A stretch of 64,000 nucleotides of DNA from DATFJZ01 sp034660495 (lineage in GTDB: Bacteria; Desulfobacterota; Desulfobacteria; Desulfobacterales; Desulfobacteraceae), in NCBI GenBank assembly GCA_034660495.1, contig JAYEJJ010000221.1, positions 1 through 64,000 of the forward strand, read 5' to 3'. A program made the translations under genes and the position numbers. Position 1 is the first letter of the stretch. Every line of letters starts with the position of its first letter. Below are positions 52,008-59,610 of this stretch, piece after piece. A model generated the notes under the pieces. It saw only the letters and a list, made by a program, of their open reading frames with translations, searched no databases and was not told the origin of the DNA.

Positions 52008-52790
52008 ATGATCCGAGCGCTTTGGACCGCAGCAACAGGTATGAACGCCCAGCAGATGCAGACAGATGTGGTGGCAAATAATCTGGCCAACTCCAGTACC
52101 ACAGGGTTTAAAAAATCCAGGGCCAATTTTGAAGACCTCATGTACCAGACCATGCTGGTGGCCGGGGCCACTACACCGGGTGGGGGGCAGGTGCCCACAG
52201 GCATACAGGTGGGCATGGGGGTTAAGCCGGCCGGGGTTCAGAAACTCTTTACCCAGGGGGATTATGTGCAGACAGGCAATGACCTTGACATGTCCATCCA
52301 GGGCGATGGATTTTTCAGGGTGCTTCACGGTGATGAAGAGCTCTATACCCGGGCGGGCAATTTTACCCTGGACAGTGAGGGATTTATCACAACACCCAGC
52401 GGGGACAGGCTTCAGCCCGAGATTGCCCTGCCTCCGGAAACCACCCTGGTGACCCTTCAGGATAACGGGACACTGACGGTGCATGGGGCAGAGGATCAGA
52501 TCCTTGCAACAGAAGAGATAAACGTTTACACCTTTGTGAACAATGCCGGTCTTTTTGCCGTGGGCAACAATCTTTTCAGGCCCACTGAAGGCTCTGGCGT
52601 GGCAGTTGAGAATATTCCCGGAGAAGACGGGGCAGGAACAGTGATCAATAATAATCTGGAGATGTCCAATGTCAGTGTTGTTGAAGAAATGGTGGCCATG
52701 ATTGTGGGCCAGCGGGCCTATGAAGCCAATTCAAAATCCATTCAGACAGCGGACACCATGCTGGGGACGGCCAACGGTATAAAGAGGTAA
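52008..52790 (+). CDS. flgG: Flagellar distal rod protein FlgG
   Basis: A 260-aa distal rod protein. N-terminal ATGMNAQQMQTDVVANNLANSSTTGFKKSRANFEDLMYQT and C-terminal LEMSNVSVVEEMVAMIVGQRAYEANSKSIQTAD are diagnostic, and length is standard. AGGAGGAAATAT lies before the ATG. It is the rod segment surrounded by the P and L rings encoded downstream. Confidence 0.95.
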   Translation: MIRALWTAATGMNAQQMQTDVVANNLANSSTTGFKKSRANFEDLMYQTMLVAGATTPGGGQVPTGIQVGMGVKPAGVQKLFTQGDYVQTGNDLDMSIQGDGFFRVLHGDEELYTRAGNFTLDSEGFITTPSGDRLQPEIALPPETTLVTLQDNGTLTVHGAEDQILATEEINVYTFVNNAGLFAVGNNLFRPTEGSGVAVENIPGEDGAGTVINNNLEMSNVSVVEEMVAMIVGQRAYEANSKSIQTADTMLGTANGIKR

Positions 52791-52801
52791 ATCAGGTGTA
52801 T

Positions 52802-52895
52802 GTTTATAAGAAACTTGAAACAAGAGACAAGAAACAAGACTCTGTACAATTCATGTTTCATGGTTTGTTGTGATGCTGTGCATCATGTGAGTTAT
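52802..52895 (+). repeat. Family D element, copy 3
   Basis: AAGAAACTTGAAACAAGAGACAAG, then a TTCATGTTTCATGGTTTGTTG stretch and GCTGTGCATCATGTGAG. It matches 16061-16146 in the same orientation and 19031-19122 inverted. It fills the gap between flgG and flgA. Confidence 0.7.
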
Positions 52896-52936
52896 TTAAA
52901 AATCAATTTCTGCAATTTAAAACCAAAGGGAATGGT

Positions 52937-54121
52937 ATGAAACAGTATTATCGCATCCTGGTGCATGGATGTCTGATTTTTTTCTGGATCAGCCTGTGCA
53001 GTGCTGCAGCAGTCAGTTCCGCCCAGGGTAAAGCCGGTATTGCAGACAATGAAATAAGCATGACATCAAATGAAATACGTTTTGCCGAAAGAGATACAGG
53101 GATTGCCGAAAGAGATATAGATAGTGCAAAAGGTGATACAGGTCGTCCAAAAAGCGATATAGATATTTCGGAAAATGATTCAGGCGCTGCACAGAGAGAT
53201 GTCAGTACAGAGAATCCAGCCCTGAACGTAAGAATTGAGGTCAGCCAGTCAGCAGAGGTGAATTTTAGAAAAATTTATTTAAAAGAAATTGCTGACATTA
53301 ATGCGTCAAAATTTCTAAAGCAGCAGATTCAGACCATTGATCTTGGGTTTGCCCCGAAATTCGGAGAAGTAAAAGGTTTATCCAGGGATCAGGTTATATC
53401 CAGGATCAGATCCTGCCCTGGCCTGCCCCATGACATGGATCTGCAGGTGCCTGAACAGATATTTGTAAAACGGGCCTGCCAGCGTATTCCAGAAACCCGG
53501 TTCAAGAATCTGTTTATGGATTACGTCAAAGAGCGGGTAGAGGGAAAAGAATTTCATGTCAGGGATTTTGAGGTCAGGAATTCCGGCCTTTACAAAAAAG
53601 GGGATACGTCTCTTGTCCTGGTCTCAGACCATACCAGGGATGTAAAGGGAAGGCTGACCCTTTACGTAAATGTGGATATTGACGGAGAAAAGTGCGACAG
53701 GGCAGCCCTTTCAGGCATTGTAGATGTGTTTGACCATGTGGTGACCGCCGCAAGAACCTTAAGACGGGGCAGTATTGTTTCCGCGTCCGACCTTTGCGTT
53801 GAAAAAATGAATATTTCAAATATTTATGGTCATTACCTTTCCTGCAAAGAGGATGCTGTGGGCCTGGCCCTGAAGTCCAGTGTCCGTCAGGGCAGGCATA
53901 TCAGACAGAAAATTCTGGAAGATCCCCCTATGGTCTACAAGGGAAAAATGGTGCAGATCATTGCCTCCTCAGGCAATCTCTGCATAACCACCTCAGGTGT
54001 TGCCAGGGAAGACGGGAGATTGAACGACCAGATCCCGGTTGAAAATATACGCTCAGGAAGGATTGTGCACGGCGTGGTGATCGGGAAATCCATAGTTAAA
54101 GGGCTTTACCAGGCCTATTAA
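52937..54121 (+). CDS. flgA: P-ring assembly chaperone FlgA with an N-terminal repeat insert
   Basis: 394 aa against 220-300 usual. Signal peptide at residues 1-29 (HGCLIFFWISLCSAAAVSSAQG). Residues 50-91 are six 7-residue repeats (AERDTGI, AERDIDS, AKGDTGR, PKSDIDI, SENDSGA, AQRDVST), encoded by 21-bp units at 53084-53209. The C-terminal SAF-type FlgA domain (VVTAARTLRRGSIVSASDLCVEKMN; KMVQIIASSGNLCITTSGVAREDG) is intact. FlgA acts in the periplasm to help FlgI assemble. Family C and E repeats follow. Confidence 0.87.
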   Translation: MKQYYRILVHGCLIFFWISLCSAAAVSSAQGKAGIADNEISMTSNEIRFAERDTGIAERDIDSAKGDTGRPKSDIDISENDSGAAQRDVSTENPALNVRIEVSQSAEVNFRKIYLKEIADINASKFLKQQIQTIDLGFAPKFGEVKGLSRDQVISRIRSCPGLPHDMDLQVPEQIFVKRACQRIPETRFKNLFMDYVKERVEGKEFHVRDFEVRNSGLYKKGDTSLVLVSDHTRDVKGRLTLYVNVDIDGEKCDRAALSGIVDVFDHVVTAARTLRRGSIVSASDLCVEKMNISNIYGHYLSCKEDAVGLALKSSVRQGRHIRQKILEDPPMVYKGKMVQIIASSGNLCITTSGVAREDGRLNDQIPVENIRSGRIVHGVVIGKSIVKGLYQAY

Positions 54122-54537
54122 CTGAAAGCTGATGACTTTATATGAAAGTGTTAAGTTTTAAGTGTTAAGTTTTAAGCCAGTGACGGCAGACGGCTTTCAT
54201 GTTTTGTTGTGCCTGTCAAGGCATGGCCGTTTATATGAAAGTCGTGTAATCCCGGCCGCCGATTCGGGGTATTGCCCTACGCTCATAGAGCCAAGGCTCC
54301 TCTTCGAGTCTCACAAATCACAAGGATTTGCTCCGAGGCGAGCGGCAGCTGTTCAGTGTATCCGCACCTCACAGCTGCCGCTCAAAACCGCTACGGGCAA
54401 AACCCCGAACCGGCGGCCTCTGTATCGGACTTTCATGCTTTGTTGTGAGCATGCTGCTCATGGTCGTTAGTACTAAAGGCTGAAGGCTGAAGGCTTTCAT
54501 TTAAAGATCGAAATACAGAAATAATACAGGAGGAGGC
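54122..54537. repeat. flgA-flgH intergenic region with families C and E
   Basis: 54139-54237 is a family C unit with GTTAAGTTTTAA simple repeats. 54254-54418 is family E copy 1. 54433-54505 is another family C piece (GGACTTTCATGC, AAGGCTGAAGGC). The flgH ribosome-binding site AGGAGGAGG is at the end. No promoter was recognised. Open frames across this region are repeat-derived. Confidence 0.65.
54254..54418 (+). repeat. Family E large palindromic element, copy 1
   Basis: Outer 24-bp arms at 54254-54277 and 54395-54418 (GGCCGCCGATTCGGGG...) match at 22 positions. An inner perfect 13-bp hairpin, GAGCGGCAGCTGT / ACAGCTGCCGCTC, lies at 54340-54352 and 54371-54383. Total span is 165 bp. An inverted copy lies on the other side of flgH. 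Confidence 0.72.
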
Positions 54538-55260
54538 ATGCAGAAAAAAACAGCTGTTTTTACGGCAATTGTATTGACCGTTCTGATATCGGGATGCGCG
54601 TCTGTTGAAAAAGAAAATCCTTTAACGGTTCTGCCCGAGGGCATTTCCGCACAGCCTGCACTTCAGCCCCAGTACGCAATGCTTCCCCCGTCTGAAGGCT
54701 CTTTGTGGACCGAGGCCAGTGATCCGCTCTTTGAGGACACAAAGGCAAGAAATCCAGGAGATACCCTGGTGGTGGATATTGTTGAAAATTCATCCTCAAG
54801 AATGGATGTGAATACGGAAACGAGCAGGGAATCCAATATGAATATCGGGGTGCCCAATTTTTTCGGGGAAATGCGCAAATACGAGGCCCTGGCCAATCCA
54901 GTCAGAAAAGGCATGCTGGCAGACAAACTTGTCGGAACGACCTACACCAATGAATTTGAAGGAGAAGCCTCAAGTGACCGCATGGGTCAGGTTACTGCTT
55001 CCATTTCCGCCAGGATAACAGAGGTGCTTCCCAATGGAAATTTAAGCCTTTACGGCCGGCGGGCCATGAAGGTGAACAATGAGGTTCAGTATATTGTGGT
55101 CTCAGGCGTTGTAAGGCCCCAGGATATTTCATCTGACAACAGAGTGCAATCAACCTATCTGGCAGATTCAAGCATTGAGTATTTTGGCCGGGGCGCTTTG
55201 GCAGACAAGCAGAAACCCGGATGGGGCACCCGGCTGTTTGATAATTTCTGGCCGTTTTAA
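54538..55260 (+). CDS. flgH: Flagellar L-ring lipoprotein FlgH
   Basis: A 240-aa outer-membrane lipoprotein. The lipobox LISGC puts the modified cysteine near residue 20. The FlgH core is present: GSLWTEASDPLFEDTKARNPGDTLVVDIVENSSS, then LPNGNLSLYGRRAMKVNNEVQYIVVSGVVRPQDIS and SIEYFGRG. AGGAGGAGG precedes the ATG. It is bracketed by two inverted family E elements, each about 165 bp. Confidence 0.93.
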   Translation: MQKKTAVFTAIVLTVLISGCASVEKENPLTVLPEGISAQPALQPQYAMLPPSEGSLWTEASDPLFEDTKARNPGDTLVVDIVENSSSRMDVNTETSRESNMNIGVPNFFGEMRKYEALANPVRKGMLADKLVGTTYTNEFEGEASSDRMGQVTASISARITEVLPNGNLSLYGRRAMKVNNEVQYIVVSGVVRPQDISSDNRVQSTYLADSSIEYFGRGALADKQKPGWGTRLFDNFWPF

Positions 55261-55642
55261 GATTTGAAATTCTGTAATTCGATTAACGTCCATGCCTTGA
55301 CAGGCACAACAAAGCATGAAAGCTGTTAGCTGTTAGCTTTTAGCTGAATACTGAAGGCTGATGGCTTTCATATAAACGGCATGAGCAGCGTGCTCACAAC
55401 GTAGATAGGGTCGTAGACGCGAAGCCAAGTCCAATTAGAGGCAGCCGGTTCGGGGTTTTGTCCGTAGCGGTTTTGAGCGGCAGCAGTGAGCACGGATGCT
55501 CAAAACAGCTGCCGCTCGCATCAAGGCAAATCCTGGATGATTTGCGAGGGCCGAAGGCAAGCGACTGCTTACATGAGCGGAGGACAAAACCCCGAATCGG
55601 CTGCCGGCGCACCACGACTTTCATATAAAACAGGGTGGAATT
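55261..55642. repeat. flgH-flgI intergenic region with families C and E
   Basis: 55281-55379 is family C in inverted orientation (GACAGGCACAACAAAGCATGAAAGC to GGCTTTCATATAAA). 55381-55439 is sequence shared with about 29845-29870 (GAGCAACGTGCTCACAAC). 55440-55605 is family E copy 2. No promoter was recognised. Confidence 0.65.
55440..55605 (-). repeat. Family E large palindromic element, copy 2
   Basis: Outer 24-bp arms at 55440-55463 and 55582-55605 (GGCAGCCGGTTCGGGG...) match at 23 positions. An inner GAGCGGCAGC/GCTGCCGCTC hairpin is kept. The order of parts is the reverse of copy 1, so the two copies are inverted around flgH. Predicted to be strongly structured as DNA cruciform or RNA. 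Confidence 0.72.
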
Positions 55643-56905
55643 ATGAATAAAAAGAATTGTTTTATAACAGATACGTATGTTTCCAGGTACATTTTCCATG
55701 GGGTCAGGTATATTTCCCGTGGCGTTAAGTACATTTCCCATGGCGTTATATCCCTTTCCCACGGATGCTTAACTCTTCTGACTCCCTGTTCTATTTTTTT
55801 ATGTTCCGGTAAATTTGTTTTTTACGGGTTTCTGGTGATTTGTCTGTTCTGTATTGATCCGGCCTGGGGGGCACGGATAAAGGACCTTGCTGCCATCAAG
55901 GGGATTAGAACCAATCAGCTGACAGGATACGGCCTGATTGTGGGGCTTGACGGAACCGGAGACAAGGCAGGCACAGATTTTACCACCCAGGCACTGGCCA
56001 ATATGATGGAGAGAATGGGCATTCATGTGGACAAAAATTCACTCAGTGTGAAAAATGTGGCAGCCGTGATGCTCACCGCCAATATCCCGCCCTTTGCACG
56101 GATTGGGAATAAAATTGATATCATGGCCTCTTCCATTGGCGATGCCAAAAGTCTCATGGGCGGCACACTTTTATTAACCCCGCTCAAGGGGGTGGATGGA
56201 AAGGTCTATGCCCTGGGACAAGGTCCGGTGACCATAGGCGGAATGGGCGCCGGGGGGGCCGGCGGCACCACACAGAAGAATCATCTCCAGGTGGCAAGAA
56301 TAGCCAATGGCGCAACCATTGAAAGGGAGATCCCTTTCCGGCTGGATGGTAAGGAATTTTTAACCCTGTCTTTGTTTAATCCTGATTTTACAACGGCCAA
56401 ACGCGTTTCTGATACCATTAATGCCTCCATTGGCGAGGGGATTGCCGAAGCAGTGGATTCCAGCGCCCTCCGCCTGAAAATTCCGGAAAATATGCGAGAG
56501 GCAGATGTGGCTGAATTCATCGCTGATATTGAAACATTAAGCGTTGTGCCGGATACACGGGCCAAGATCGTTGTCAACGAAAAAACAGGCACCGTTGTTA
56601 TCGGAGAAAATGTGACCATTTCAACAGTTGCTGTGGCCCACGGCAATCTGACCGTGACCATTAAAAAATCCAGTGACGTGGTCCAGCCCCAGCCGCTGGC
56701 CGGGGGAGAAACCGTTGTCACACCGGAAAATGAAATAACCATGGAGGAAGAGGATGTCAAGGTCATGCCCCTGCCGGGCAGTTCAACCATTGGGGAACTG
56801 GTCAAGGGGCTGAACGCCATCGGGGTTTCCCCAAGGGATCTGATCAGCATCCTTCAGAGCATCAAGGCATCTGGTGCGCTTCAGGCAGAACTTGAAATAA
56901 TTTAG
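55643..56905 (+). CDS. flgI: Flagellar P-ring protein FlgI with an extended N-terminus
   Basis: 420 aa against about 365-375 usual. The mature protein begins near residue 78 (RIKDLAAIKGIRTNQLTGYGLIVGLDGTGDKAG) and is complete through GELVKGLNAIGVSPRDLISILQSIKASGALQAELEII. The signal hydrophobic core is residues 58-72. Before it lie four 7-residue repeats (RYIFHGV, RYISRGV, KYISHGV type; residues 14-41, 55682-55765). The only in-frame ATG is 55643. The repeated lead is odd for a secreted protein and may come from a 21-bp expansion. Confidence 0.88.
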   Translation: MNKKNCFITDTYVSRYIFHGVRYISRGVKYISHGVISLSHGCLTLLTPCSIFLCSGKFVFYGFLVICLFCIDPAWGARIKDLAAIKGIRTNQLTGYGLIVGLDGTGDKAGTDFTTQALANMMERMGIHVDKNSLSVKNVAAVMLTANIPPFARIGNKIDIMASSIGDAKSLMGGTLLLTPLKGVDGKVYALGQGPVTIGGMGAGGAGGTTQKNHLQVARIANGATIEREIPFRLDGKEFLTLSLFNPDFTTAKRVSDTINASIGEGIAEAVDSSALRLKIPENMREADVAEFIADIETLSVVPDTRAKIVVNEKTGTVVIGENVTISTVAVAHGNLTVTIKKSSDVVQPQPLAGGETVVTPENEITMEEEDVKVMPLPGSSTIGELVKGLNAIGVSPRDLISILQSIKASGALQAELEII

Positions 56906-56940
56906 TAGAAATAATTCAGTAGAAATAATTCAGGAGTACG

Positions 56941-57396
56941 ATGGATACAGATATAATCAGCCAGAACCTTGGCCAGGCCGGCCTTGAAAAACTGAGAAGG
57001 AACAGCACCAAAAATCAGAACAGCTTTCTGAATCAAAACAGCTCTCTGAATCAGAATATCACCCGGAATCAGAGCGATTTTATGAATCAGACAGGCAGCT
57101 GTATTGATACCACCAGCCGGGATCAGGCTGGCAGCCTGAATTCGAAAAACTCAGACACCACTGAAAATACTGAATTAAAGGAAGCCTGCCAGGGATTTGA
57201 AGCTATTTTTTTAAACAGCCTGATGAAGTCCATGCGTACCTCCCTGCCAGGAGACGGGCTCTTTAAGGAGAGCCACGGCATGGGTATCTATAAATCTATG
57301 TATGACCGGTATTTAACAGAGGATATTGCCAAAAATAGCCCCGGCACGGGAATTGGGCAGTATCTTTACAGGCAGCTGCAGGATCAGGCCCTTTAA
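56941..57396 (+). CDS. flgJ: Rod-binding protein FlgJ (N-terminal domain only)
   Basis: 151 aa. The C-terminal half is the rod-binding domain (ELKEACQGFEAIFLNSLMKSMRTSLPGDGLFKESHGMGIYKSMYDRYL). There is no muramidase domain, as is usual outside gamma- and beta-proteobacteria. Residues 21-52 are Asn/Gln/Ser-rich short repeats (NQNSFL, NQNSSL, NQNITR, NQSDFM). CAGGAG precedes the ATG. It caps rod growth. The next flagellar gene, flgN, lies 2.5 kb away beyond an accessory insert. Confidence 0.87.
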   Translation: MDTDIISQNLGQAGLEKLRRNSTKNQNSFLNQNSSLNQNITRNQSDFMNQTGSCIDTTSRDQAGSLNSKNSDTTENTELKEACQGFEAIFLNSLMKSMRTSLPGDGLFKESHGMGIYKSMYDRYLTEDIAKNSPGTGIGQYLYRQLQDQAL

Positions 57397-57423
57397 ATCG
57401 CCTATAAAAAGTAGGTGACCCCA

Positions 57424-57948
57424 CTAGGTGAGTTTGAGAACGCCGATGATGATGCCGGCCATGGTCACGGATAATCCAAAAGACCAGATCATGAACCGGT
57501 CAATTCTTTTGGTGAGGAGCTCAAAGCGGTTGTTCATGGTTTCAGTCAGTTTATCAAAGCGCTTATCAATCTGTAGGAACCGTTCATCCTGCTTCTCAAA
57601 CCTTTTGTCCTGCTTCTCAAACCTTTTGTCCTGCTTCTCAAACCTTTTGTCCTGCTTCTCAAACCTTTTGTCCTGCTGTTCAAACCTTTTGTCCTGCTGT
57701 TCAAACCTTTTGTCCTGCTGTTGAAAGCGTTTTTCATGCATTTCAAACCCCTGTTTCATCTGCTCAAACCCCTGTTTCATCAGCTCCCGCTGGTTCTTCA
57801 GCTCTTCTTCTACCCGGACCATGCGCTCTCTGAGCTCTATTTCATAGACGTGGGGCGGTTTTGCAAGACTTTGATCGCTGAGCCACTGGCTGATGTTTTT
57901 GCGGACAAATTACCCTATTTCCTGAAAATCCTCATTTGCTAAGGCCAT
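57424..57948 (-). pseudogene. Coiled-coil membrane-protein gene, copy 1, broken by a nonsense codon
   Basis: The reading frame from ATG 57948 matches the paralogue at 59191-59610 but has TAA at codon 13 (57910-57912), where the paralogue has GAA. Downstream the frame is open and could restart at ATG 57822, giving 132 aa. It has nine 7-residue units of the KRFEKQD type (21 bp each) against four in the other copy. The C-terminus has a transmembrane helix (FMIWSFGLSVTMAGIIIGVL). The function is unknown. Classed as pseudogene with low certainty because an internal start is possible. Confidence 0.6.
57555..57750 (-). repeat. 21-bp tandem repeats in coiled-coil gene copy 1
   Basis: About nine units of 21 bp (plus-strand unit AAACCTTTTGTCCTGCTTCTC), encoding KRFxxQD heptads. 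The four central units are nearly identical. This is in-frame coding repetition. Confidence 0.85.
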
Positions 57949-58022
57949 GGCTGCTCTCCTTTTATTTTGGGGTATGGTCACTGCATTTTCGGGTTTGATT
58001 ATAACATCTGCCACCCTGGGGT

Positions 58023-58111
58023 GGGGTCAGGCTTCGGTTATTGCGCTTTTGTTTTAATTTGTCTTTAAACAGAGTCCTTTGTCAAAAGCGTAATAACCGA
58101 AGCCCGACCCC
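58023..58111. repeat. Family F long palindrome, copy 2
   Basis: An 89-bp element with 29-bp arms at 58023-58051 and 58083-58111, matching at 27 of 29 positions. Same length and internal AAACAGAGTCC as the copy at 35426-35514. Both are preceded by GTGGG and followed by GTT(G/A)ATCA. Confidence 0.8.
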
Positions 58112-58240
58112 GTTAATCACTCTTATTTGTACAACGGGAGCAGGGCTTTTTCAAGGGAAAATTTTTTTTCTGTTTTAACATCAGATTTATTCAAAAGTCA
58201 TTGTTATTGCAATACTATTGCAGTTTGGGGTATCCTTCAT

Positions 58241-58330
58241 AAGTACTTTACACTTTTTATTTTTTTTAACCACGAAACACACGAAAGGCACGAAAAATAT
58301 AAAAATCAAACAAAAAAGTGTAAACTACTT
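58241..58330 (+). repeat. Family G element, copy 2
   Basis: Ends AAGTACTTTACACTTTTT (58241-58258) and AAAAAGTGTAAACTACTT (58313-58330) are inverted repeats at 17 of 18 positions. The interior carries ACCACGAAACACACGAAAGG-type sequence. The other copy is at 112-191 in opposite orientation. Confidence 0.75.
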
Positions 58331-58461
58331 TTGAAGCATTATGAAGAATGCCCAGTTTGGCTGTACTTCCATAAAAAATGTGTAATTATGTTTTTTTGTT
58401 TTGATTGTTACATAATTACAGATTATAATGTTTTCAACTTCAATGCAATAGAAGGAAGCAG

Positions 58462-58638
58462 ATGACAAAACGGGAATTGATAAAGCTCTTGAAAAAATCG
58501 GGCTGGAAATATCTCAGAGAGGGGCGGCATGAAGTCTGGGGTAAAAAAGGGAAAACGATCCCGCTCCCACGACATGCCGGAGATATCCCCGTGGGAACCG
58601 TTAACAGAATTTTGAAAAGAGCAGGCATTAAGAAATAA
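58462..58638 (+). CDS. hicA: HicA-family toxin
   Basis: A 58-aa mRNA interferase-type protein. It opens MTKRELIKLLKKSGW, carries the active-site histidine in REGRHEVWGK, and continues KTIPLPRHAGDIPVGTVNRILKRAGI, a complete HicA fold. HicA cleaves mRNA in a translation-independent way when free of HicB. GAAGGAAG precedes the ATG. hicB follows after 60 bp. Confidence 0.85.
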   Translation: MTKRELIKLLKKSGWKYLREGRHEVWGKKGKTIPLPRHAGDIPVGTVNRILKRAGIKK

Positions 58639-58698
58639 GACCGCCCTCTCGGGAGCATCCCGTTTCTAAAAGTATAAACATGACATGGAGGTAAAAAA

Positions 58699-59085
58699 AT
58701 GGAGTTCTTTTACGCTGTTTTCACAAAAGAAGATGATACTGTTTTGGTTTCGATTCCAGATGTGGAAATCTGCGAGACCTTCGGTAAATCATGGGATGAA
58801 GCCTATGAGATGGGGGTGGATGCATTGGCCGCTTGTTTGTCAGAACCGGAAACAATCGTTCATCCAAAATCAACCCGTGAAAAACTACAGGCTGACAATC
58901 CGGAATCTGAAATTGTGCCCATTCCGGTAGATGAGTCTATCAGGAAAAAATATGCAAAAACCAAACGGTTTAATGTGATTTTCCCTGAAGATTTGTTGGT
59001 TCGGGTAGATGAGTATCGAGCCGGTGCAGGAATGAAGCGCTCTCAACTACTGGCAGAAGCAGCGGAGCAATATTTAAAAGCATAA
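58699..59085 (+). CDS. hicB: HicB-family antitoxin
   Basis: 128 aa. The N-terminal partially degraded RNase H-like fold (FFYAVFTKEDDTVLVSIPDVEICETFGKSWDEAYEMGVDALAACL) is followed by a C-terminal ribbon-helix-helix (KRFNVIFPEDLLVRVDEYRAGAGMKRSQLLAEAAEQYL). It would bind HicA and repress the pair's promoter. GGAGG lies before the ATG. The pair sits between direct copies of a coiled-coil gene, inside the flgJ-flgN interval. Confidence 0.87.
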   Translation: MEFFYAVFTKEDDTVLVSIPDVEICETFGKSWDEAYEMGVDALAACLSEPETIVHPKSTREKLQADNPESEIVPIPVDESIRKKYAKTKRFNVIFPEDLLVRVDEYRAGAGMKRSQLLAEAAEQYLKA

Positions 59086-59190
59086 AAAATGTGACTTTTT
59101 AAACCCTGGCCCGGCTAAGTTTGCTGAAAAGGTTCGTTTGAACATTACCCCATCACAGGGATTAGTCACAGTTCTTCCTCATGACTATTA

Positions 59191-59610
59191 TCAGGTGAGT
59201 TTGAGAACGCCGATGATGATGCCGGCCATGGTCACGGACAATCCAAAAGACCAGATCATGAACCGGTCGATTCTTTTGGTAAGGAGCTCAAACCGGTTGT
59301 TCATGATTTCAGTCAGTTTATCAAAACGTTTATTCTGCTGATCAAAGCGTTTATCCTGTTGATCAAAGCGTTTGTCCTGCTGATCAAAGCGTTTTTCATG
59401 CATTTCAAACCCCTGTTTCATCTGCTCAAACCCCTGTTTCATCAGCTCCCGCTGGTTCTTCAGCTCTTCTTCTACCCGGACCATGCGTTCTCTGAGCTCT
59501 ATTTCATAGACGTGGGGCGGTTTTGCAAGGCTTTGATCGCTGAGCCACTGGCTGAGATTTTTGCGGACAAATTCACCGATCTCATTGAAATCCTCATTTG
59601 CTAAGGCCAT
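59191..59610 (-). CDS. Coiled-coil membrane protein, copy 2 (intact)
   Basis: 139 aa. The N-terminus (MALANEDFNEIGEFVRKNLSQWLSDQS) precedes a charged coiled coil with four KRFDQQD-type heptads and repeated MKQGFEQ units. It ends with a transmembrane helix (IWSFGLSVTMAGIIIGVLKLT). ATG 59610 was chosen because AAAGGAGAG lies 5-6 bp upstream; the longer frame to 59772 has no such site. The family is unknown to me. It is nearly identical to the broken copy at 57424-57948 outside the repeat count. Confidence 0.7.
   Translation of the reverse strand: MALANEDFNEIGEFVRKNLSQWLSDQSLAKPPHVYEIELRERMVRVEEELKNQRELMKQGFEQMKQGFEMHEKRFDQQDKRFDQQDKRFDQQNKRFDKLTEIMNNRFELLTKRIDRFMIWSFGLSVTMAGIIIGVLKLT

Larger units (their letters stand above)
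57949..58461. other. Intergenic region between coiled-coil copy 1 and hicA
   Basis: 58023-58111 is family F copy 2. 58120-58180 matches the flank of the second coiled-coil copy (TTATTTGTACAACGGG and CTTTTTCAAGGG, as at 59698-59745), so the duplication included upstream DNA. 58241-58330 is family G copy 2. 58380-58450 is AT-rich and may hold the hicA promoter. An open frame across 58127-58465 is repeat sequence. Confidence 0.55.

Noticed and set aside
54162..54470. 102-codon frame between flgA and flgH
   Set aside because: It lies within the family C and E elements and has no start signal.
55394..55762. 122-codon minus-strand frame before flgI
   Set aside because: It lies across family E copy 2 and the flgI N-terminal repeats; no ribosome-binding site or family match.
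56281..56850. 189-codon antisense frame in flgI
   Set aside because: flgI is unmistakable on the plus strand; this is a compositional shadow.
57555..57750. Possible CRISPR-like array (regular 21-bp units)
   Set aside because: Units are contiguous without spacers and encode in-frame KRFxxQD heptads of a coiled coil.
58127..58465. 112-codon frame before hicA
   Set aside because: Its NHETHERHEK-like string is the usual translation of the CACGAAACACACGAAAGG intergenic repeat (family G).
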